Assembly: GCA_963732415.1 (NCBI GenBank)
Contig: CAVSZK010000007.1
Location: 1-64,000, forward strand
Source: RPQJ01 sp963732415
Lineage (GTDB): Bacteria > Pseudomonadota > Gammaproteobacteria > Steroidobacterales > Steroidobacteraceae
Direction of reading: 5' to 3'
DNA length: 64,000 nucleotides
Part shown: positions 7,840-16,987 of the stretch, piece by piece
Numbering within the stretch: position 1 is the stretch's first letter
Layout of the letters: each line of letters begins with the position of its first letter
Notes under the pieces: generated by a model
Told to the model about the DNA's origin: nothing
The model's input: only the letters and a program-made list of their open reading frames with translations
The model's database searches: none
Position numbers and translations under genes: made by a program

Positions 7840-8511
7840 TCAGTCGCCCTTGCCCTGGAGCTTGTCGAGGCCCTTGACCAGCCGCCTGGCCCAGTCGGTG
7901 ACCGCCCGGCGGAATTCCGCCGAGTTGGTGACGCCGTTCGCGATGGTCGCGTAGCCGGCCTGCTTGCCGGCATAGCGGTCCACGACGCGCGCCAGCAGCT
8001 GTCCGGTGGGCCCGTCGCGCAGCTCCATGACCAGCGTCATGCGGCCCGCGTTCATCGTGTAGGTGCTGGTCCGGCCCGAGGTCAGCTTGTCCGGCGCGTT
8101 GATGTATACGTCCGCAAGTCCGGCCGCGACCACCAGGGTATCGTCCAGCGGTTTCGCAACCACCTCGTAACCCGCGCCCGCGAGTTCCTCGGCAAAGACG
8201 CGACGGAACTCGGCGGCCATCTCCTCGCGGATCTGCTGCAGGTCGGCGGCGGACAGCCGCCCGGCCGTGCCACGCGAATCCTTGTTGGGATCCCAGTTCT
8301 TGTCGAACGCCACCTGGACCGGCTCGAGTACCAGGGTCCTGTACGCCTTGAATTCAGCGCCGGGTCGGACGTAAACGGCGTCGAGGCCCTTCGTCTTGCG
8401 GTATTCGAGGCCATCCCAGGTCTCCGGAGGCGCGGCCGCCCCCGCCACCGTGCATGCGACCAGGCAGCCGGCTGCCAGGACTCTCAGCAAGCGCTTCGGT
8501 ACTCGTGTCAT
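7840..8511 (-). CDS. DUF3313-family exported protein
   Basis: A 223-residue protein with a signal peptide (hydrophobic AAGCLVACTVAGAAA), possibly lipid-modified at one of its cysteines. The mature part matches DUF3313 in style: YRTLVLEPVQVAFDKNW near the start, a central VLxxALTDV-like segment (VVAAGLADVYIN), then MTLVMELRDGPTGQLLARVVDR. These proteins are predicted periplasmic or outer-membrane lipoproteins of unknown role. The upstream GGGAGCG sequence is a plausible Shine-Dalgarno. It is convergent with the outer-membrane protein gene. Confidence 0.72.
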   Translation of the reverse strand: MTRVPKRLLRVLAAGCLVACTVAGAAAPPETWDGLEYRKTKGLDAVYVRPGAEFKAYRTLVLEPVQVAFDKNWDPNKDSRGTAGRLSAADLQQIREEMAAEFRRVFAEELAGAGYEVVAKPLDDTLVVAAGLADVYINAPDKLTSGRTSTYTMNAGRMTLVMELRDGPTGQLLARVVDRYAGKQAGYATIANGVTNSAEFRRAVTDWARRLVKGLDKLQGKGD

Positions 8512-8628
8512 GGTGGTCGCTCCCAGGAATTGGTTGATCCGCTGCTATTGCGGGGCTGCCGGGTCGCGCTGTCAATGCCCGCTGCCAGTGGGCACAATTG
8601 AGCTCCGCCCAGCGTCGCGAGTCGTTTC

Positions 8629-10794
8629 TTGAAACATCGTCACCTGCCCCTGGTCCTTGGGCTCGCGGCCCTCGGCGTGGTCGCCTTCGTGCTGTGGCGG
8701 TCGGGCGTGCTCACCGGTCCTTTGCCCGCGAGCCAGCAGATCGGGGCAGAGAATCCAGCGGAACCGCGACCGGCTGGCTACGTCGGCTCGCAAGCCTGCG
8801 CGAAGTGCCACCAGGCGGAGACGGTGGCATGGAGCGGGTCGCAGCACGCGCTCGCCATGCAGGCTCCGACCGAACAGTCGGTGCTCGGTGACTTCAACGA
8901 CGCGAGCTTCGAGCACTTCGGCGTTACGAGCACGTTCTACCGCCGTGACGGCAAGTTCATGATTCGCACTGATGGTCCAGACGGAAAGCTGGCCGACTTT
9001 GAAGTTCTACACACTTTCGGTGTGTATCCGCTGCAGCAGTACCTGCTGGACATCGGCGGCGGACGGCTGCAGGCGCTGTCGATTGCCTGGGATTCACGGC
9101 CGGAAGCCGCGGGTGGCCAGCGGTGGTTCCACCTCTACCCCGACGAGCACATCGATCACACGGACGAGCTGCACTGGACGAAAAGGCAGCAGAACTGGAA
9201 CTACATGTGCGCGGACTGCCATGCGACCGACCTGCAGAAGAACTACGACGCGGCGACCGACACGTTTGCGACCCGCTGGGCCGAGCCGACGGTAGGCTGC
9301 GAGGCTTGTCACGGGCCGGGCTCCGCGCACGTCGCCTGGGCCGAGGCAGCCGCGAGCGGCGGCGCGGCTGCGAAGTCGAACGGGCTCACGGTGCACTTTG
9401 GCGAACGCCGCGGCGCGGGATGGAAAATCGATCCGGCGACCGGCAGTTCGACTCGTAGTCGTGCACGTGATGCGGACACGGAGATCAACGTCTGCGCGCA
9501 GTGTCACTCGCGGCGCGGCCAGTTCTCCAACGGCTACCATGCCGGAGAGATACTGGAGGATCACTACATTCCGGCGCTGCTCACGCCCGGGCTCTACTAC
9601 CCGGATGGCCAGCAGCGCGACGAGGTCTACAACTGGGGCTCGTTCCTGTCGAGCCGCATGTACTCGAAGGGCGTGACCTGCGGCGACTGCCACGAGCCAC
9701 ACGGCGCGAAGCTTCGCGCGCAAGGCAATGCCGTCTGCGCCCAATGCCACCTCGCCTCGAAATTCGACACCAACGCACACCACTTCCACGAGCCCGGCAC
9801 GCCGGGGGCGCAGTGCGCCGCATGCCACATGCGGACCACCACCTACATGGTCGTGGATCCGCGTCACGACCACAGCTTCCGCATCCCGCGTCCGGACCTG
9901 ACCGAAACGCTGGGCGTTCCGAATGCCTGCAACCAGTGTCATGACGACCGCACGGCCGCGTGGGCTGTTGCTGAACTCAAGACGCGCTACCCGTACCCGA
10001 AGACTGGTTTACAGGACTTCGCCGCCGCTTTTGCCTCCGCCGACCGTGGCGAACCGGATGCCACGATTGCACTGGCGCAGCTGGTCTCGAACCAGGACGA
10101 GTCCGCCATCGCGCGCGCCTCGGCGCTCGAACGCCTCGCGCAGCTCGGCGGCGACAATGCGACGCTGTCCGCCGAGGCCGGACTCAGGGATCAGAGCCCG
10201 CTGGTGCGTCACGCAGCCGTCGGCGTATACGACACCGTACCGCCTGAGCAGCGCGGACCGATCGTGCCGCTGCTGCGCGACCCGGTGAGGGACGTTCGAA
10301 TCAGGGCTGCGCGCACGCTCGCGCCGGTGCCGGCGGCTGCGCTCAGTCCCGCCGACATCGAGGCGTATTCGAAGGCGTCGGCAGAGTATGTCGCGGCCGA
10401 ACGTTTCAACGCCGACCGCCCCGAGAACCGGACCAACCTCGGAACCTACTACGCCGAGCGTGGCCAGTTCATGGAGGCGGAAGCGGAAATCCGCTCGGCG
10501 ATCGCCCTCGACCCCACGTTCGTGCCTGCCTGGGCCAACCTCGCCGACGTGATGCGGATGCAGGGCCGCGAGGCGGACGCCGAGTCCGCGCTGCGAGATG
10601 GCATCGCTGTTTCGCCCGAGGATGCGACGCTGCACCATGCGCTAGGTCTATCATTGGTACGGCAGAAAAAGAACGACGAGGCACTGCTCGAACTGAGGCG
10701 TGCGACCGAGCTTGCGCCGGGCAATGCCCGGTTCGCGTACGTCTATGGCGTGGCCAAGGCTGAACTGGCGGGCTCCGCTGCCGGCAAGCACTGA
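8629..10794 (+). CDS. Octahaem c-type cytochrome with C-terminal HEAT/TPR repeats
   Basis: A 721-residue protein with an N-terminal signal anchor and eight CxxCH haem motifs, at residues 57, 194, 224, 289, 351, 370, 396 and 434. Haem domains resemble cytochrome c554/c552-type multihaem proteins; no CxxCK motif is present, so it is not NrfA. Residues ~470-570 look like short alpha-helical HEAT-type repeats and ~600-715 contain TPRs (NLGTYYAERGQFMEAEAEIRSAI). It should be periplasmic or membrane-tethered and move electrons, partner unknown. The start is TTG, chosen because it begins the signal segment; no ATG fits. Confidence 0.85.
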   Translation: MKHRHLPLVLGLAALGVVAFVLWRSGVLTGPLPASQQIGAENPAEPRPAGYVGSQACAKCHQAETVAWSGSQHALAMQAPTEQSVLGDFNDASFEHFGVTSTFYRRDGKFMIRTDGPDGKLADFEVLHTFGVYPLQQYLLDIGGGRLQALSIAWDSRPEAAGGQRWFHLYPDEHIDHTDELHWTKRQQNWNYMCADCHATDLQKNYDAATDTFATRWAEPTVGCEACHGPGSAHVAWAEAAASGGAAAKSNGLTVHFGERRGAGWKIDPATGSSTRSRARDADTEINVCAQCHSRRGQFSNGYHAGEILEDHYIPALLTPGLYYPDGQQRDEVYNWGSFLSSRMYSKGVTCGDCHEPHGAKLRAQGNAVCAQCHLASKFDTNAHHFHEPGTPGAQCAACHMRTTTYMVVDPRHDHSFRIPRPDLTETLGVPNACNQCHDDRTAAWAVAELKTRYPYPKTGLQDFAAAFASADRGEPDATIALAQLVSNQDESAIARASALERLAQLGGDNATLSAEAGLRDQSPLVRHAAVGVYDTVPPEQRGPIVPLLRDPVRDVRIRAARTLAPVPAAALSPADIEAYSKASAEYVAAERFNADRPENRTNLGTYYAERGQFMEAEAEIRSAIALDPTFVPAWANLADVMRMQGREADAESALRDGIAVSPEDATLHHALGLSLVRQKKNDEALLELRRATELAPGNARFAYVYGVAKAELAGSAAGKH

Positions 10795-10821
10795 TCGGCG
10801 TTCCCCCGGAGGCTCCAGCTC

Positions 10822-11385
10822 ATGAGCGAATCGGACATCCTGCTCACCCTGTATTCGATCGTGGCCGGGCTCGGCATCTCGAGGCTGGTGCAGGGCTTAG
10901 CCTCGATGATAGAGCAGCGCAGGCGCATGCACCTGTACTGGGTGCACAGTGCCTGGCTGGTCATCACCATGGCCGCCCACGTCGTGACGATCTTCGCGCT
11001 GATCCGGTTTTCGAACCACCCACACTGGACAGTGTTCAACGCAATGCTGGCGCTCAGCATGCCCCTGCTGCTCTACCTGGTGAGCGACCTGATCGTGCCC
11101 ACGATCAGTGACGAGGGGCAGATCGACCTGCGGGCCTACTTCTACGAAAACCGGCGGTGGCTCTACAGCCTGATGATCGCGTTGACGCTGGTTGCCATGG
11201 CCGTCCAGGTCGCCGTCGAACGTCGGCCGGACCTGACGCTGGGCGGCCAGCTTCGCGTGGCCGCGCTGCTGGTGCTGGCAGCCGGCCTGGCGAGCAAGCG
11301 GCCCGCCGTTCAATCCATCGTCGTCCTGATGCTGCTCGCGGTGATCGCGGCCGGAGCCGCGCTGGTCTCCGTCGATTTCATGTAG
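10822..11385 (+). CDS. Hypothetical polytopic membrane protein
   Basis: A 187-residue protein with about six hydrophobic helices (around 8-25, 40-62, 72-92, 112-130, 143-157 and 162-182) and few polar motifs; residues 14-35 read VAGLGISRLVQGLASMIEQ. No known family recognised. A GGAGG Shine-Dalgarno lies 11 bases upstream of the ATG. It begins 27 bp after the octahaem cytochrome gene in the same direction, so it may be a membrane partner of it, although no haem- or quinone-binding pattern is visible. Confidence 0.65.
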   Translation: MSESDILLTLYSIVAGLGISRLVQGLASMIEQRRRMHLYWVHSAWLVITMAAHVVTIFALIRFSNHPHWTVFNAMLALSMPLLLYLVSDLIVPTISDEGQIDLRAYFYENRRWLYSLMIALTLVAMAVQVAVERRPDLTLGGQLRVAALLVLAAGLASKRPAVQSIVVLMLLAVIAAGAALVSVDFM

Positions 11386-11451
11386 GCAGGCCGGACGGGG
11401 CCTGTACGGGCGGCGCACGGCGTGCATGGCGCGCGCCGCGGAAGCGGGGAT

Positions 11452-12111
11452 TCAACGCTTTTCGCGTGCCCTGGCCGGGATGTCACGCGACTCCACGACC
11501 GTGGTGTCCGGCGGCGACTCGAGGGCGACGGCCACCATCGCCGCGGCGATGTCCGATGCCGCGACCGGGCGCCAGGTTGCGGGCGCCAGCCTGAGCAGGT
11601 GCTCGCTCGCCCGCTCCAGCGGGCGCGACTCGCCCCGCTCACCGGCGATCACCGACGGCCGGAAGATCGCCAGGCTCGGCCAGCGCATGGCACGCAGTGC
11701 CTGCTCGACCTCGCCTTTCACCCTTGAATAGAAGAATGGCGACGAGCGGCTCGCGCCGAGCGCGCTGACGATCGAGAAATGATGCGCGTCGTTCATGCGC
11801 GCGAGCTGCGCAAGGTGCAGTGGATACTCGTAGTCCACCAGGCGGAATTTCGCCTTCGAACCCGCCTTGCGTATCGTCGTTCCCAGCGTGCAGAAAACAT
11901 GGTGCGCGCGAAGTTTCTCGCGCAACTCGCCTAGTCGATCGAAGTCGAGCACCAGCTGGGTGACCTTCGGGTGCCGGGCCGGCTCGCCGAGGTCGCGCCG
12001 CGTTACCACGATGACTACGCCATATTCGGGCGCGGCGACGAGTTGCTTCAGGCACTCGCCACCGACCAGGCCCGACGCACCGGCCAGCAGAGCCGTCAGG
12101 TTTCGGCTCAT
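11452..12111 (-). CDS. NAD(P)-binding oxidoreductase, HTATIP2/atypical SDR-like
   Basis: A 219-residue single-domain Rossmann protein. It opens with LLAGASGLVGGECLKQL (glycine-rich nucleotide loop) and contains HVFCTLGTTIRKAGSKAKFRLVDYEY and SIVSALGASRSSPFFYSRVKGEVEQAL, the conserved stretches of the HTATIP2/TIP30 atypical short-chain dehydrogenases, with the YxxxK-like YSRVK. The start at 12111 is set by an ATGA overlap with the DUF885 gene; longer upstream in-frame sequence lies inside that gene. Substrate unknown. Confidence 0.85.
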   Translation of the reverse strand: MSRNLTALLAGASGLVGGECLKQLVAAPEYGVVIVVTRRDLGEPARHPKVTQLVLDFDRLGELREKLRAHHVFCTLGTTIRKAGSKAKFRLVDYEYPLHLAQLARMNDAHHFSIVSALGASRSSPFFYSRVKGEVEQALRAMRWPSLAIFRPSVIAGERGESRPLERASEHLLRLAPATWRPVAASDIAAAMVAVALESPPDTTVVESRDIPARAREKR

Positions 12112-13967
12112 CCGCCGCGCTGCTCCGCTATCCAGCGGTCGATCTCGGCGCTGAGTTCCCTCATCGGCAGTGCGCCGTGGATCAGCACGGCCGTGTGAAA
12201 CTTCCGGATGTCGAAGCGTGCACCCAGTTCGCGCTCTGCCCTGGCACGCAGCGCCTGGATCTCGAGCTGCCCGATCTTGTAGGCGAGCGCCTGGCCCGGA
12301 ATGGCCATGTAGCGCTCGGCTTCCGCGACACGCTGCGCCTCCGCGGCCGCGCTGTTGGCCGCCATGTAGTCCAGCACCTGCTGCCGCGACCAGCCCATCG
12401 AGTGCAGCCCGGTATCCACGACCAGGCGGATCGAACGCCAGAGCTCCCCTTCCAGCATGCCGAAGTACTGGTATGGGTCCTGGTACATGCCAAGTGGCTT
12501 GCCCAGTGACTCCGCATACAGCGCCCAGCCTTCTGAATACGCCGTGTAGCCCCCGAAACGCCGGAATCCGGGCAGGTCTCGCTGCTCGCGCTGTATCGAG
12601 ATCTGGAAGTGATGGCCCGGATTGGCCTCGTGCAGCGACAGCGCTTCCATCGCCCACTTCGGCCGCGCCGTCAGGTCGTAGGTGTTCGCGTAGAAGATGC
12701 CGGGACGCGAGCCGTCCTCGCTCGCCGCCTGGTACTGCCCGCCGGCGGCGCTCTTCTCGCGGAACGGCTCTACGGCACGAACCTCATAGTCCGCCTTCGG
12801 CAGCACGTTGAACAGCTCCGGGAGGCGCGGATTCACTCGTTGCTTGATGTCGTCATAACCCGCGATCAGCGCATCGCCGCTGTCGAAGTAGAACCGTGGG
12901 TCGGCGCGGAGGAACGCGAAGAATGCCTGCATGTCGCCCTTGAAGCCGACCTGCTCCATCACCTTGCGCATCTCGCCGTGGATGCGCTCGACTTCGGCGA
13001 GACCCAGCGCGTGGATCTCGGCCGGAGTGCGGTCCGTGGTCGTGATGTCGCGCACCCGGTACTCATACCAGGCCTTGCCGTCGGGCAGCCCCTCCATGCC
13101 CACGGTCTCGCGGCACTTCGGCAGGTATTCGTCGCGCACGAAGTCGTGCAACCGGCTGTAGGTCGGGAACACCTTGGTCTCGATCATCGAACGGTAGGCG
13201 GCCGTGAGCCGCGCGCGATCCGCGTCACTGAAGCTGGCCGGCATGTTCTTGACCGGGTTCCAGTACAGCGAATCCTCCGGCCGGGCCACGACCTGCGAAG
13301 CCAGCTGCGGCAGCACCTTCTCCGCGAGCACTCGCGGCAGCGTATAGCCCTTGCCAATGCCCTCGCGCATGTTGACGATCGCCTGGTCGGTCCAGGCCGG
13401 GAGGCCATTCATGCGCTGCAGGAAGTCTTCGTAGTCCTTCACGGTCTTGAACGGCTGGATCCCGCTGCCGGAACCGAGCTGCACGAAGGAATTCGGCACC
13501 GAGTAGAACTGGTTGAGCGGGATCAACCAGCTCGGGAAGCGAAGCCCCTCGATGTCCATCTCGCGCGCCGACTTGAACACCTCCCAGGAGATCAGGTCCT
13601 GGCGCCCGAGTTTCCGGTGGTCGATGCCCTTGATGCGCTCCAGGTAGCGGGTCTGGAGGCTCTCGTACCGCGCCCGCCACTCGGGCGAGATCTGCACCTG
13701 GTAGGCGCCGTTGTAGCGCGTGTCGCCGATCGAGGTGGCGAGCATCGGGTTGAGTTCAAGGTACTCGTCGAAGTAGGCATCCAGCACCTCGTGCAGCCTG
13801 CGCGACTCCTCGGCGCTACCAGGGGCCGGCTCGGCTCGGGCTGCCTCCGGCCCGCCGGCTGCAGCCGCGGACGCCGCCGGTGCGGTGCCGGCGTTTGCCG
13901 TGGAGGCAACGCCAAACGCCAGGACAAATGCCAGTGTCGCCGCGAACGGCCAGGGTTTCCGGGTCAT
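12108..13967 (-). CDS. DUF885 exported metallopeptidase-like protein
   Basis: A 619-residue protein with a signal peptide (residues 1-25). The DUF885 signature HEANPGHH is at 446-453 and EGWALYAE follows about 30 residues later, together resembling a zinc-peptidase HE..H plus downstream Glu site. Activity as a peptidase is inferred from these motifs; the family is largely uncharacterised. The start at 13967 was preferred over one 33 bases upstream because AGGA lies 9 bases before it and the signal peptide then begins properly. Its stop overlaps the next gene's ATG. Confidence 0.85.
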   Translation of the reverse strand: MTRKPWPFAATLAFVLAFGVASTANAGTAPAASAAAAGGPEAARAEPAPGSAEESRRLHEVLDAYFDEYLELNPMLATSIGDTRYNGAYQVQISPEWRARYESLQTRYLERIKGIDHRKLGRQDLISWEVFKSAREMDIEGLRFPSWLIPLNQFYSVPNSFVQLGSGSGIQPFKTVKDYEDFLQRMNGLPAWTDQAIVNMREGIGKGYTLPRVLAEKVLPQLASQVVARPEDSLYWNPVKNMPASFSDADRARLTAAYRSMIETKVFPTYSRLHDFVRDEYLPKCRETVGMEGLPDGKAWYEYRVRDITTTDRTPAEIHALGLAEVERIHGEMRKVMEQVGFKGDMQAFFAFLRADPRFYFDSGDALIAGYDDIKQRVNPRLPELFNVLPKADYEVRAVEPFREKSAAGGQYQAASEDGSRPGIFYANTYDLTARPKWAMEALSLHEANPGHHFQISIQREQRDLPGFRRFGGYTAYSEGWALYAESLGKPLGMYQDPYQYFGMLEGELWRSIRLVVDTGLHSMGWSRQQVLDYMAANSAAAEAQRVAEAERYMAIPGQALAYKIGQLEIQALRARAERELGARFDIRKFHTAVLIHGALPMRELSAEIDRWIAEQRGG

Positions 13968-14141
13968 CGAGGGTTCCTGTAAAAAGGCGGACGGGGCCAC
14001 AACTTTGCACTAATTGCAGTCCCCGCGGAAAGCCCGCTGACCGCCGGAGGGAGATTCCGCACTGCAATCCGTGTCCCCACGGATGTCGGTTCCTGCCGGG
14101 AGGCCGCATCGTCCATAATTCGGTCAGGGGGCAGGAGCCAT

Positions 14142-14732
14142 ATGTTCCAGGTTCGAATCCACGGGCGCGGCGGCCAGGGTGTCGTCACTGCTGCCGAATT
14201 GCTGTCCGTCGCGGCATTTCGCGAGGGCCGTCATGCCCAGGCCTTCCCGAGCTTCGGCTCGGAGCGCACCGGCGCGCCGGTGGTTGCGTTCTGCCGCATC
14301 GACGACCACCCGATTCGGCTTCGCGAACCGGTCATGTCGCCGGACGCGGTCATCATCCAGGACCCCACGCTGCTGCACCAGGTGGACGTCTTCGGCGGAC
14401 TCTCGCCGGACGGCTACATCGTGATCAACACCTCGAAGACGTTCGAGGAACTGGGACTCGGCGAGTTCATCGCCGGTTTCCGTCGCGAACGGCTCTGCAC
14501 CGTGCCGGCGACGGAACTGGCGTTGAAGCACATCGGGCGCGCGGTCCCGAACGCTGCGCTGCTGGCCGGATTCGCCGCGATCTCGTCGCGCATTTCGCTC
14601 GACTCCGTGTCGGCCGCGATCGGCGAGAAGTTTCCGGCGAAGGTGGCGGCGGCCAACGTGGCCGCGGCCAATGTCGCCTATGCCTGGGTGTTGCAACAGA
14701 CGCAGGGAGCCGGTCGTGCTGAAGCAGGTTGA
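14142..14732 (+). CDS. porG: 2-oxoacid:acceptor oxidoreductase, gamma subunit
   Basis: A 196-residue gamma subunit of the pyruvate/2-oxoacid:ferredoxin oxidoreductase family. It opens with the family motif VRIHGRGGQGVVTAAELL and contains FPSFGSERTGAPV. It forms part of the heteromeric thiamine-diphosphate enzyme that converts a 2-oxoacid and CoA to acyl-CoA and CO2 with reduction of Fe-S clusters. An AGGAG Shine-Dalgarno precedes the ATG. The 3' end overlaps the alpha-subunit start by 17 bases. The substrate cannot be told from sequence. Confidence 0.92.
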   Translation: MFQVRIHGRGGQGVVTAAELLSVAAFREGRHAQAFPSFGSERTGAPVVAFCRIDDHPIRLREPVMSPDAVIIQDPTLLHQVDVFGGLSPDGYIVINTSKTFEELGLGEFIAGFRRERLCTVPATELALKHIGRAVPNAALLAGFAAISSRISLDSVSAAIGEKFPAKVAAANVAAANVAYAWVLQQTQGAGRAEAG

Positions 14733-15969
14733 AGGTTCCGCGGCCGTCGCCGAGGCGGTGGCGCTGTGTCGCCCCGAGGTGATCTGTGCCTACCCCATCT
14801 CGCCGCAGACGCACATCGTCGAGGGCCTCGGGCGCATGGTCGACACGGGCAAGCTCGCGCCGTGCGAATTCATCAATGTCGAGTCGGAGTTCGCGGCAAT
14901 GTCGGTGGCCATCGGCGCCTGCGCCGCGGGCGCGCGCGCTTACACCGCGACAGCCAGCCAGGGCCTGCTGTTCATGGCCGAGGCCGTGTTCAACGCAGCC
15001 GGGCTCGGCCTGCCGATCGTGATGACGGTTGCCAACCGCGCGATCGGCGCGCCGATCAACATATGGAACGACCACACGGACGCACTGAGCCAGCGCGACT
15101 GCGGCTGGATCCAGCTGTTTGCCGAGGACAACCAGGAGGCGCTGGACCTGCACATACAGGCGTTCCGGCTAGGCGAGGAACTTTCGCTGCCGGTGATGGT
15201 GTGCATGGATGGCTTTATCCTCACCCACGCATACGAGCGAGTCGACATGCCTACGCAGGAGCAGGTCGATGCGTACCTGCCCCCGTACGAACCGCGGCAG
15301 GTGCTGGATCCCGCCGACCCCGTCTCGATCGGCGCGATGGTCGGTCCCGAGGCATTCATGGAAGTACGCTACCTCGCCCATGTGAAGCAGCGCCAGGCGC
15401 TGGAACTGATCCCGGAATGGGCGGGCGAATTCCACCGTATTTTCGGCCGCGAGAGCGGCGGCCTCGTGCGTGGTTACCGGCTCGAGGGTGCCGAGACCGT
15501 CGTCGTCGCACTGGGCTCGGTGCTCGGCACGATCAAGGACACGGTCGATGAGATGCGCGAGCAGGGTACGCGCATCGGCGTGCTGGGTATCTCGTGCTTC
15601 CGCCCCTGGCCGATGGCTGCGGTCCGCGACGCACTGGCCGGCGCGAAGCGCATCGTGGTGCTGGAGAAGAGCCTCGCGGTGGGCGTGGGCGGGATCGTCT
15701 CAAACAACGTCTCGGCATCCTACTCGGGGTCGCCCGACCTGGTGCACACGGTGATCGCCGGGCTCGGCGGACGTTCGATTACCCGTCAGTCGCTGCACAA
15801 GGTGTTCGCCGAGGCAGTCGAGGGCCGGCTCGAGCCGCTCACGTTCATGGACCTGGACTACAAGATGGTGGACCACGTGCTGAAGCGCGAGCGGGAGCAG
15901 CGCCGCTCCGGGCCGATCGCAGAGGCCATCCTGCGCGAACTCGGCGTAGTCGCCGCGAAGATCGGCTGA
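14716..15969 (+). CDS. porA: 2-oxoacid:acceptor oxidoreductase, alpha subunit
   Basis: A 417-residue alpha subunit. Residues 1-180 contain the family's EAVALCRPEVICAYPISPQTHI start and the TATASQGLLFMAE segment; a transketolase C-terminal-like domain follows (AETVVVALGSVLGTIKDTVDEM through LAVGVGGIVSNNV). The GTG at 14716 is chosen because AGGGAG sits 6 bases upstream and the protein then begins at the expected LKQVEG; an ATG at 14671 would add 15 unrelated residues within porG. The beta subunit starts 10 bp downstream. Confidence 0.92.
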   Translation: MLKQVEGSAAVAEAVALCRPEVICAYPISPQTHIVEGLGRMVDTGKLAPCEFINVESEFAAMSVAIGACAAGARAYTATASQGLLFMAEAVFNAAGLGLPIVMTVANRAIGAPINIWNDHTDALSQRDCGWIQLFAEDNQEALDLHIQAFRLGEELSLPVMVCMDGFILTHAYERVDMPTQEQVDAYLPPYEPRQVLDPADPVSIGAMVGPEAFMEVRYLAHVKQRQALELIPEWAGEFHRIFGRESGGLVRGYRLEGAETVVVALGSVLGTIKDTVDEMREQGTRIGVLGISCFRPWPMAAVRDALAGAKRIVVLEKSLAVGVGGIVSNNVSASYSGSPDLVHTVIAGLGGRSITRQSLHKVFAEAVEGRLEPLTFMDLDYKMVDHVLKREREQRRSGPIAEAILRELGVVAAKIG

Positions 15970-15979
15970 GGACCCTGAC

Positions 15980-16987
15980 ATGAGCTACCAGCCCGTCCGC
16001 TTCTACCAGACCGGCACGTTTACGGTCGGCAATCGCCTGCTGCCCGACGAGCAGCGCTCGGTGCAGGCGAACATGCGCCGCACGAACTCGCTCAATTCCG
16101 GGCACCGTGCCTGCCAGGGCTGCGGCGAGGCGCTCGGCGCGCGCTACGCCATCGACGCAGCGATGGAGGCGACGAACCGGCAGCTGGTGGCCGCGAATGC
16201 GACCGGCTGCCTGGAGGTGTTCTCGACGCCCTACCCCGAGACCTCGTGGCAGATCCCGTGGATCCACTCGCTGTTCGGTAATGCCGCAGCGGTCGCGACC
16301 GGCATTTCCGCCGCGATACGCGTCAAGGGCCGCCACGACGTGCGCGTCGTGGCGCAGGGCGGCGACGGCGGCACCACCGACATCGGCTTCGGCTGCCTGT
16401 CCGGCATGTTCGAACGCAACGACGACGTGCTCTACATCTGCTACGACAACGGCGGCTACATGAATACCGGCGTGCAGCGGTCCTCGGCGACGCCGCCGGG
16501 CGCGCGTACCAATACGACGATGCCGGTCGGCGATTCGACCGGGGCGCGATTCGGCCAGGGCAAGGACGTGCCCGCGATCGCGATCGCGCACGACATCCCC
16601 TACGTCGCCACTGCGACGGTGGCGGAACTGCGAGACCTCGAGGCGAAGGTCCGCCGCTCGATGGAGTTCCGCGGGGCGCGCTACATCCACATCCTGGTCC
16701 CCTGCCCGCTGGGCTGGGGACATGCGTCTTCGGACACGATCCGCATGGCGCGGCTGGCCAAGGAAACCGGGCTGTTCCCGGTGTTCGAGGCCGAACACGG
16801 CACGGTCACCCAGGTGTCGAAGATAAAGCGGAAATTGCCGGTGGAGGACTACCTGAAGCCGCAGCAGCGCTTCGCCCACCTGTTCAAGGCGCCCGGGCAC
16901 CCGGACATCGTCGAGCGCATCCAGCAGATCGCCGACCGCAACATCCGGCGCTATCGGCTGACAGACGACGTGGAGCGCAGGGCATGA
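15980..16987 (+). CDS. porB: 2-oxoacid:acceptor oxidoreductase, beta subunit (TPP-binding)
   Basis: A 335-residue beta subunit. Cys45 and Cys48 in ACQGCGEALGAR and later cysteines provide ligands for a [4Fe-4S] cluster, and the thiamine-diphosphate motif runs from GGDGGTTDIGFG to NGGYMNTGVQRS. This is the catalytic subunit for oxidative decarboxylation of a 2-oxoacid. The stop overlaps the ATG of the following electron-transfer gene, so the four genes form one tightly coupled operon from 14142 to 18612. Confidence 0.92.
   Translation: MSYQPVRFYQTGTFTVGNRLLPDEQRSVQANMRRTNSLNSGHRACQGCGEALGARYAIDAAMEATNRQLVAANATGCLEVFSTPYPETSWQIPWIHSLFGNAAAVATGISAAIRVKGRHDVRVVAQGGDGGTTDIGFGCLSGMFERNDDVLYICYDNGGYMNTGVQRSSATPPGARTNTTMPVGDSTGARFGQGKDVPAIAIAHDIPYVATATVAELRDLEAKVRRSMEFRGARYIHILVPCPLGWGHASSDTIRMARLAKETGLFPVFEAEHGTVTQVSKIKRKLPVEDYLKPQQRFAHLFKAPGHPDIVERIQQIADRNIRRYRLTDDVERRA

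Noticed and set aside
8629..10794. Octahaem protein as NrfA-type nitrite reductase
   Set aside because: NrfA needs a CxxCK (or special CxxCH) active-site haem and a defined size; here all eight motifs are CxxCH and TPRs follow.
12609..13982. 457-codon plus-strand frame opposite the DUF885 gene
   Set aside because: Mirror frame of a gene with a convincing signal peptide and HEANPGHH motif.
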